From the NCBI GenBank assembly GCA_039975855.1, contig JBDWGH010000002.1, positions 186,001-250,000 of the forward strand: DNA of 64,000 nucleotides, given 5' to 3'. Within the stretch, counting starts at the first letter, position 1. Every line of letters begins with the position of its first letter. Position numbers and translations under genes: made by a program. Shown here in pieces: positions 58,628 to 64,000 of the stretch. Below the pieces are notes generated by a model. That model saw only the letters and a program-made list of their open reading frames with translations, had not been told where the DNA came from and did no database searches. Origin of the DNA: Litorimonas sp039975855. Lineage in GTDB: Bacteria > Pseudomonadota > Alphaproteobacteria > Caulobacterales > Maricaulaceae.

Positions 58628-60011
58628 CCTCCGCACTGAATCCGACTCTTTTGGCGAACTTACCGTTCCTGCTGACAAATATTACGGCGCACAGACGGCG
58701 CGCTCGCTTATCAACTTCCCAATTGGGATTGAGACGATGCCGCCCGCCCTCATCCGCGCGCTGGGCATTATCAAACGCTCTGCGGCTATCGCAAATTTCA
58801 AAGCTGATAATCTCGACGCAAAAACCAAAGACGCGATTGTCCAAGCCGCATCAGATGTCGCCGAAGGAAAGCTGGACGATAACTTCCCGCTTTCCGTCTG
58901 GCAGACCGGGTCAGGCACCCAATCCAATATGAATACAAATGAAGTTGTTTCCAACAAGGCGATTGAAATTCTCGGCGGCGTGGTTGGCTCGAAAGACCCT
59001 GTTCACCCAAATGACCACGTGAACCGCAGCCAGTCATCCAATGACACTTTCCCAACGGCCATGCATATTTCTGCGGCGGAACAGATCACCCATAACCTTC
59101 TCCCGCAGCTTCAAGTCCTGCGCAACGCGTTGAATGATAAAGCGAATGAATTTGTTAAGATCATCAAAATCGGCCGTACACATACGCAGGACGCCACGCC
59201 CGTCACATTGGGTCAAGAATTCTCTGGCTATGTCGCACAGCTCGACCTTGGGATCGAGCGCATCAAACGCGGTCTGGAAGAGCTATATCCGCTCGCCCAA
59301 GGCGGCACAGCCGTTGGTACAGGACTAAACGCCAAGCCCGGATTTGCAGAAAGTTTCGCCGAAGAAGTGGCAAATTATACAGGCTTACCCTTCGTCACAG
59401 CCCCAAATAAATTCGAAGCACTCGCCGCGCATGATGCGTTTGTTTCTGCGCATGGCGCATTGAATACGGTTGCGGTCAGCCTATTGAAAATCGCCAACGA
59501 CATTCGCTTCCTGGCCTCTGGCCCACGCTCTGGCCTCGGCGAAATTTCTTTGCCGGCTAATGAGCCAGGCAGCTCTATCATGCCGGGCAAGGTCAACCCA
59601 ACGCAGTGCGAAGCCCTCACCATGGTCTGTGCGCAAGTCATGGGCAATAATACGACAATGTCCGTTGCGGGCAGCCAAGGCCATTTCGAGCTCAACGTCT
59701 ATAAACCCGTCATGGCTTATAATATGCTGCAATCCATCACGCTCCTCGCGGATAGCTCCCGCAGCTTTGCGGATAAATGCGTTGTAGGCATCACAGCAAA
59801 TGAAGACCGCATTGCCGATTTGATGGGACGTTCGCTAATGCTCGTCACGGCGCTCGCGCCAACAATTGGGTATGACAACGCAACCAAAGTCGCAAAGACC
59901 GCGCATAAGAATGGCACAACATTGCGGGAAGAAGCCGTCGCACTCGGTTTTGTGACAGAAGATGAGTTCGATAAAGTTGTCCGCCCCGAACTAATGATCG
60001 CCCCGCGCTAA
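58614..60011 (+). CDS. fumC: Class II fumarate hydratase
   Basis: Interconverts fumarate and malate. Family blocks: YYGAQTARSLINFPIG, TGSGTQSNMNTNEVVSNKA, HVNRSQSSNDTFPTAMHI, KIGRTHTQDATPVTLGQEFS, and the signature GSSIMPGKVNPTQCEAL with the catalytic Ser. ATG 58614 (465 aa) matches the family N-terminus; it lies in an A-rich tract with no clear ribosome site, inside the end of the previous gene, so coupling is likely. Confidence 0.95.
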   Translation: MKKTNLRTESDSFGELTVPADKYYGAQTARSLINFPIGIETMPPALIRALGIIKRSAAIANFKADNLDAKTKDAIVQAASDVAEGKLDDNFPLSVWQTGSGTQSNMNTNEVVSNKAIEILGGVVGSKDPVHPNDHVNRSQSSNDTFPTAMHISAAEQITHNLLPQLQVLRNALNDKANEFVKIIKIGRTHTQDATPVTLGQEFSGYVAQLDLGIERIKRGLEELYPLAQGGTAVGTGLNAKPGFAESFAEEVANYTGLPFVTAPNKFEALAAHDAFVSAHGALNTVAVSLLKIANDIRFLASGPRSGLGEISLPANEPGSSIMPGKVNPTQCEALTMVCAQVMGNNTTMSVAGSQGHFELNVYKPVMAYNMLQSITLLADSSRSFADKCVVGITANEDRIADLMGRSLMLVTALAPTIGYDNATKVAKTAHKNGTTLREEAVALGFVTEDEFDKVVRPELMIAPR

Positions 60012-60013
60012 GC

Positions 60014-60208
60014 GTGAGCAAAGACAACGTTATAAAATTTGGCAAAGCCAGAAAGTCCCTCGCCCGCGCGGCGAAGGACAAAAAGGCCGCCGAAAATCGT
60101 GCGCGCCACGGGTTGAAGAAATCCGAAAAAGAAAAGCGCGCGGAACTTGCCAAGAAAATGCAAGCCAAATTGGACGCGCATAAACGCGATACGCCTGACT
60201 CGGAATGA
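60014..60208 (+). CDS. DUF4169-family small basic protein
   Basis: 64 residues, highly charged and helical (NVIKFGKARKSLARAAKDKK, then AAENRARHGLKKSEKEKRAE), matching the DUF4169 family found after fumC in many Alphaproteobacteria. Start GTG is 2 bases past the fumC stop. Function unknown. Confidence 0.75.
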   Translation: MSKDNVIKFGKARKSLARAAKDKKAAENRARHGLKKSEKEKRAELAKKMQAKLDAHKRDTPDSE

Positions 60209-60426
60209 AAAAACGATCCATCTCACTCTACGGTCATCAAACCAGCGTTGCCCTTGAGGCCGAGTTTTGGGCGGTCATTGACGAAGCGGTCGCCGCGAGC
60301 GGAGAGAGTTTTGCTAGCTTCATTCGAACCCGTGATGATGAACGGATGGAAGGCGGACCAACCAGAAACCTTGCGTCGCATTTACGGGTCTGGTGTTTAA
60401 AACACGCGTCTCACAAAAACGACTAA
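60205..60426 (+). CDS. Ribbon-helix-helix domain protein (RHH_4-like)
   Basis: 73 residues: a beta strand (RSISLYGHQTSVALEAEFW) and helices (VIDEAVAASGESFASFIRTR, NLASHLRVWCLKHA) typical of the ribbon-helix-helix fold. Starts by overlapping the DUF4169 stop by 4 bases. The fumC, DUF4169, RHH order is conserved in the class. Targets unknown. Confidence 0.8.
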   Translation: MKKRSISLYGHQTSVALEAEFWAVIDEAVAASGESFASFIRTRDDERMEGGPTRNLASHLRVWCLKHASHKND

Positions 60427-60527
60427 GGACTTGCCTCTCGTCAGAAACAAGTCCCTAGGTTCACCTCGTCATTGAAAATTGAGCATCCCATACCTCTGTT
60501 TCAATGCGTTCCCAAAAGGTGATATTT

Positions 60528-61367
60528 TTATAGTTTGGCGACATCCTTTGCAGATGCTTTATCCAAGGTGACATCAGGTGCCGGTACGCCGACCATTTCC
60601 CTCACAATTGAAGTTAGGAATACGTCTAACGCGATGTCTTTCGTTCGGTTCAGGCCCGGATCTAAGTATTCTGTGCTACGGTAAAACACTCCCAAATATT
60701 TTCCAAACAGGTAGACTGATCGGTCCTTGCTCGAGGTCGTTTTCGAAAAGCTGCTCTCCGCGCTATGGATAATTCTACCCGATCGACATTCCGTTAGCTT
60801 TGAAGATAATTTGAACGAATCCGTTGTTTTTCGGTTTCCGCGATCGACCTCGACTTGAAAATCTCCGCTCTCACCATTTGGGTAGATCCCCTTAACGGAG
60901 CGTTCGACAGATTCATCCAAATCGGAGATGTAGGTTCTCAACACCCAATACTGTCCATTCCCTGTGTCCGCACCTTGGCAAACGGGTACATGCAAATGAT
61001 CAATTAGCGTAACACCCGTGTCCTTAAAGACGGTGTGGAGTTTCAGACTTGGCGACGGTGAAAGCTTGTCTCCAAAGGTCTGCGTAAAGGTTCCATCGAC
61101 TAGGTTCTCCATATCGACGGCCCAAAGTGTGATATTGGGCTCATTTCCCTTTGGGAACACGGCCTTCACATCACTATTAATACTCTGGGACATTTGATGT
61201 AGTGCGCCCAAGTCCTGGGGTGGGGCCGTCTGGACTTGGGACACACTACTAGAGGTCATCAATTGGGTAGGAGCGTTGATGACCGCCGGGTTTGAGGAAA
61301 GCGTGGAACAACCTGTCGCGGTCAACGCCGCACTAGCTATCGCGATCTGTGTAAGAAGATGTTTCAT
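60528..61367 (-). CDS. CsgG-like lipoprotein (tentative)
   Basis: Lipobox LTATGC (Cys20) and a roughly 260-residue mature part. The C-terminal third, SGRIIHSAESSFSKTTSS, then KYLGVFYRSTEYLDPGL and NRTKDIALDVFLTSIVREMV, follows the pattern of CsgG and HfaB ('...SKTI... AGVFRF... E.G.T.NEP... AI..GV..LI'), the curli/holdfast outer-membrane pores. The N-terminal half is less convincing (NITLWAVDMENL). It is the third gene of an operon with two small exported proteins. If correct, it would be a secretion pore for the first gene's product. Confidence 0.5.
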   Translation of the reverse strand: MKHLLTQIAIASAALTATGCSTLSSNPAVINAPTQLMTSSSVSQVQTAPPQDLGALHQMSQSINSDVKAVFPKGNEPNITLWAVDMENLVDGTFTQTFGDKLSPSPSLKLHTVFKDTGVTLIDHLHVPVCQGADTGNGQYWVLRTYISDLDESVERSVKGIYPNGESGDFQVEVDRGNRKTTDSFKLSSKLTECRSGRIIHSAESSFSKTTSSKDRSVYLFGKYLGVFYRSTEYLDPGLNRTKDIALDVFLTSIVREMVGVPAPDVTLDKASAKDVAKL

Positions 61368-61753
61368 CGGAGGGTTGTTTCCAAATTGACGTACTTGATG
61401 GTTTGCCCATCTAGCTCGTATAAATTGACTTTGATTGGCGCATTGATGGACTCACCTCGAAAGGTATAAATCACGACATTCACTCGCAATACGCGGCGAG
61501 TTTTCGGAACTTGTAGCCATCCTGCATCAAATCCTTTATCCGCTGAGACCAGCAATTTGATGAGTTTGGGCGAAAATTCAGAGTTGGAACCACCGAATAC
61601 TGCTTGATGATATCGGGCTAACTTTTCTTCGGTGATTCCATCTCTAAAATCGATAGTCGTGATTTGGTTCGCACAAACCGGCCCAGCGAACAGAAACGTC
61701 ATCGGGAGCACAAGCAACAGGGGCTGGATAAGTTGCTTGGATAGGCGTTTCAT
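61364..61753 (-). CDS. Exported protein, 129 aa, second gene of the exported operon
   Basis: Signal peptide (LLLVLPMTFLFAGPVCA, cut before NQITT). I prefer ATG 61753 with AGG upstream over the ATG at 61786, which overlaps the previous stop and spoils the signal peptide. Mature part: FRDGITEEKLARYHQAVFGG, FSPKLIKLLVSADKGFDAGW, RRVLRVNVVIYTFRGESINA. No family recognised. It overlaps the CsgG-like gene by 4 bases. Confidence 0.6.
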   Translation of the reverse strand: MKRLSKQLIQPLLLVLPMTFLFAGPVCANQITTIDFRDGITEEKLARYHQAVFGGSNSEFSPKLIKLLVSADKGFDAGWLQVPKTRRVLRVNVVIYTFRGESINAPIKVNLYELDGQTIKYVNLETTLR

Positions 61754-61785
61754 TGCGCCTGAACGGTTTGTGCGAATTCGGGGCA

Positions 61786-62196
61786 TTAGTTTAAAATAAC
61801 GCGGTTGAGTTCTAGATTACTTGCCTGAACGTCGGCACCATTCACGTAGGTTTTCTGCGTGATGACGGACGAGCTGATTTCTCCGCCATAGAGTTGAATG
61901 CTGTTCACATTCACATTGGAGTTCACAATTGCCGCATTGTTGATATTGGCGGTTTGGTCAGTGTAAATGCCAGAGGCATCAGCGTCTGAAAGATAAACTG
62001 TGTTGAGTTTCACTAGGCTTTCGCTTGCATAAACACTCTGCATAACTGCAACTTGGTTCGCACCGGAAGAGGTAAGTGTGCTGGATTGAGGTGCAGTTTC
62101 TGCAGTGCTTGTTTCCTCATCTGCGGGTACTTCTGCCGCGAAGGATAGAGCTGGAGTGAGCAAACATGCTCCAGCGATTAGTAAGAGGCGTTTCAT
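61786..62196 (-). CDS. Exported Asn/Val-rich protein, 136 aa, candidate surface-fibre subunit
   Basis: Signal peptide (LLLIAGACLLTPALSFA). The mature protein is rich in Asn, Ser, Val, Ile and Thr, with alternating polar/hydrophobic strands (NINNAAIVNSNVNVNSIQLY, then GGEISSSVITQKTYVNGADV and QASNLELNRVIL). This is reminiscent of curlin or other beta-solenoid subunits, but the exact curlin repeat is not present. First gene of an operon whose third member is CsgG-like. A 425-base upstream region holds twin palindromes. Confidence 0.6.
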   Translation of the reverse strand: MKRLLLIAGACLLTPALSFAAEVPADEETSTAETAPQSSTLTSSGANQVAVMQSVYASESLVKLNTVYLSDADASGIYTDQTANINNAAIVNSNVNVNSIQLYGGEISSSVITQKTYVNGADVQASNLELNRVILN

Positions 62197-62356
62197 CTTT
62201 AATTTCCGATCTAGGTATCAGGAGTAGTTCGACATTGAACAACTCTGGGATGTCCCGCCGAGGGGACGAGAAGAGAAGTTCAAGTTTGAGGCCAGAAAAA
62301 TTCACCCTGCCACGGACCAAATTTCAGGGGGTTAGATTATTAAAAAAGTCCTAACG

Positions 62357-62412
62357 TTCGCATTTTGCGAATCTGGGCTCGCAAATCGGGATTTTTCTTC
62401 GCATTTTGCGAA
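62357..62412. promoter_or_regulatory. Two identical 15-bp palindromes upstream of the exported operon
   Basis: TTCGCATTTTGCGAA occurs at 62357-62371 and 62398-62412, 41 bases apart (about four helical turns). Each has 6-bp arms (TTCGCA/TGCGAA) around TTT; the second extends to 7 bp. A half site (CGCAAA) lies between. They sit in the divergent region between the exported operon (ATG at 62196) and a thioesterase gene. The spacing suggests cooperative dimer binding. The rest of 62197-62621 shows nothing else. Confidence 0.6.
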
Positions 62413-62621
62413 GTTTTCTCGAATGTGATGAAATCAAAGAATCGAAATGTAAGCTTCGTTTTCTTCAATTTTGGCCTCTGGCGGAAGTTATTGACGAAGG
62501 TCGGGGGAAAACGCCCTAAGACTGGTGAAGCTTGGCTAAAAACCATCTCTAGCGAGGCGATCTGGCCCTAAAAACGAAAATTGTCTTGCTGAAGGTGGGA
62601 TATTCCCTTCAAAACCAGAAT

Positions 62622-63008
62622 ATGCCGCTAACCTATCGAACCCGAAAAGTCGTCAAACCAGGTGATCTTAACTCGCGCAACACTTTGTTCGGTGGACGGC
62701 TGCTCGAATGGATTGATGAGGAATGCGGTGTTTATGCCGCCTGTCAGATGGAGACCAAATATCTCGTCACCAAATCCATGTCGGCCTTAAACTTCCTGGC
62801 ACCTGCCGTACAAGGCGATGTGGTTGAGATCGGCGTAGACACTGTCTCAGTAGGACGCTCTACCATCACAGTGGAATGCCATGTCCGTATTAAACACACC
62901 CTGCAGGAAATCGTCAGTATTGATGAAATCGTCTTCGTGAATGTCGATGATGATGGCCGTCCCGTTCGGCATGGAAAATATGGCGAATGGAAAGCAAAAA
63001 TGACTTAG
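62622..63008 (+). CDS. Acyl-CoA thioesterase (YciA/ACOT hotdog family)
   Basis: Hotdog domain with family blocks: VKPGDLNSRNTLFGGRLLEW, IDEECGVYAACQM (catalytic Asp), TKSMSALNFLAPAVQGDVVE, GRSTITVECHV. Hydrolyses acyl-CoAs in the cytoplasm. ATG 62622 lacks a clear ribosome site; GTG 62595 or TTG 62586 in the same frame are alternatives. At 128 aa the length is normal for single-domain members. Confidence 0.88.
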   Translation: MPLTYRTRKVVKPGDLNSRNTLFGGRLLEWIDEECGVYAACQMETKYLVTKSMSALNFLAPAVQGDVVEIGVDTVSVGRSTITVECHVRIKHTLQEIVSIDEIVFVNVDDDGRPVRHGKYGEWKAKMT

Positions 63009-63131
63009 GGCTTATTCAAGACTAAATCCTCGTTTCGCAGACTTGGCGCTTTCGAAAACCCCAACCCTTTCAACCCGATACAAAAAACACAAAGAGATGC
63101 ATCCTCACTTTGGGTTTTGTCCCGCATATTT

Positions 63132-63392
63132 AAGCTGTCTTTTCACAACGGGCGACCAAGCGTACGTTGGCTTGTTCGGTGGAAAGCGGCGCTTGTCATT
63201 GGGAGCGGCGGAGTGACGTCCGTCAATCTGGGTGGCCTATCGCGAGCTGATTGAGCCTAGACTGTTCTGTTCGGCCGGTAGTGCGAAAAGGCGTCGCCGC
63301 GTGGGATTCCTCTGACACTGGATGTTGGAAGGGCTCGAAAACTTATTATTATCCTCGTTTGCACGAGAGCCTGACCACCCACGCGGACATCC
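63132..63392 (+). repeat. Dispersed ~261-bp intergenic repeat, copy B
   Basis: Second copy of the block at 14462-14722, same orientation, between a thioesterase gene and the uvrD-type gene. The hairpin at 63354-63367 is CTCGT-TTGC-ACGAG. The flanking intergenic DNA (63009-63131 and 63393-63555) shows no gene I can support; apparent ORFs across the repeat differ between the two copies. Confidence 0.75.
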
Positions 63393-63555
63393 CGTATCTT
63401 TGCGGACCTTTTCGAAACTAAGACATATAGGAGGCGATACAATACAGCCTCTGAAGAACAGGAAGCAAAGGTTACGGCTTTTCGTATCCGTCATCTGTTT
63501 TCACGCGCGCTGAACCATAGCCATTGCGCGGCGTTGCCCCTATGTTCTCCGGAAC

Positions 63556-64000
63556 ATGTCAAACCGTGATTCCTTTACACCTGCGCCCCCGGCGCCAAGT
63601 TCGCGATCCATTTCGCAGATGGCAATGCCAAGCCGTCCGGGTGCGACGCAGCCGGATGACTATTTGGCTGGACTGAACCCCGAACAAAAAGATGCGGTTG
63701 TGAGTACGGATGGCCCTTTACTCGTTCTGGCCGGTGCCGGAACTGGAAAAACCCGTGTCCTGACGTGTCGTCTCGCTCATATCCTGAATCAAGGATTGGC
63801 TTACCCATCCCAGATCCTGTCAGTGACCTTCACGAACAAAGCCGCCCGCGAGATGCGTCACCGCGTTTCCGAACTTCTTGGACAAACGACAGAAGGTCTT
63901 CCTTGGCTCGGGACCTTTCATTCCATTGCGGCGAAAATCCTGCGCATCCATGCAGAGCTGGTTGGGCTGAAATCAAACTTCACGATCCTGGATACGGACG
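63556..64000 (+). CDS. uvrD: UvrD/PcrA-type DNA helicase (partial, runs off the right edge)
   Basis: The first 148 codons of a superfamily 1A helicase: GLNPEQKDAVVSTDGPLLVL, Walker A AGAGTGKTRVLTCRLAHIL, motif Ia ILSVTFTNKAAREMRHRV, and WLGTFHSIAAKILRIHAELV. Unwinds DNA in repair and replication. The N-terminal 40 residues are Pro/Ser-rich, a common extension in Alphaproteobacteria. The start ATG 63556 has a weak CCGGA site. uvrD and pcrA cannot be told apart from this fragment. Confidence 0.9.
   Translation, partial: MSNRDSFTPAPPAPSSRSISQMAMPSRPGATQPDDYLAGLNPEQKDAVVSTDGPLLVLAGAGTGKTRVLTCRLAHILNQGLAYPSQILSVTFTNKAAREMRHRVSELLGQTTEGLPWLGTFHSIAAKILRIHAELVGLKSNFTILDTD

Noticed and set aside
60427..60454. 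Hairpin GGACTTG...CAAGTCC after the ribbon-helix-helix gene
   Set aside because: 7-bp stem with a 14-base loop and no T-run; too weak to call a terminator.

Overview
This 64 kb window is chromosomal DNA of an alphaproteobacterium with roughly 50 % GC, probably a marine member of the Maricaulales/Hyphomonadaceae side of the class. The taxonomic call is an inference. It rests on a circularly permuted two-piece tmRNA gene, an alpha-type SspB followed by fumC, a DUF4169-like gene and a ribbon-helix-helix gene, the folA-hflK-hflC-DUF2065-degP order, and the mreBCD-mrdA-rodA order. I saw no rRNA, tRNA, CRISPR array, transposase or prophage.

Layout. 1-4 kb: small unknown genes, then a CRP-family regulator followed by a TPR adenylate cyclase. 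4-7 kb: a TonB siderophore receptor with a good terminator and two small membrane proteins trailing lon. 7-13 kb: lon, a Sel1-repeat protein, clpX and clpP (clpP is preceded by a 17-codon upstream ORF) and a Fax-type GST. 13-25 kb: accessory and housekeeping genes (methyltransferase, LysR regulator opposite a double SnoaL lipoprotein, HCCA-isomerase-like protein, purT, a LuxR/DUF4199/VOC cluster, tig). 25-31 kb: a DedA protein and a four-gene Mla/Mce lipid-transport operon opposite a dipeptide epimerase. 31-38 kb: an NSS symporter and the rod-shape operon mreB-mreC-mreD-mrdA-rodA. 38-44 kb: folA-hflK-hflC-DUF2065-degP-miaA-VTT. 44-55 kb: VUT transporter, SRPBCC protein, glycosyltransferase, M20 amidohydrolase, yjdM, thioesterase, thyA with a hidden 57-codon gene behind it, a secreted repeat protein, an M14 carboxypeptidase, and an N-acetylglutamate synthase/deacetylase pair. 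55-60 kb: ssrA (tmRNA), a Cys-rich lipoprotein, a cytochrome P450, sspB, fumC. 60-64 kb: a three-gene exported operon with a CsgG-like lipoprotein and twin palindromes upstream, a thioesterase, and the 5' end of a uvrD-type helicase gene.

How the genes work together. The window is rich in protein quality control: trigger factor, Lon, ClpX, ClpP, SspB, DegP, HflK/HflC and tmRNA. tmRNA tags stalled nascent chains, SspB binds the tag, and ClpXP degrades the product. A second theme is the envelope: rod-shape morphogenesis, Mla lipid transport, and a candidate surface-fibre operon.

The less expected items are: a pair of ~261 bp intergenic repeats about 49 kb apart that share a hairpin with a compensatory base change; the tmRNA gene, which no protein-coding view shows; two identical 15-bp palindromes before the exported operon; a decayed second yjdM 3' end; and an argE whose expected N-terminus has no standard start codon.
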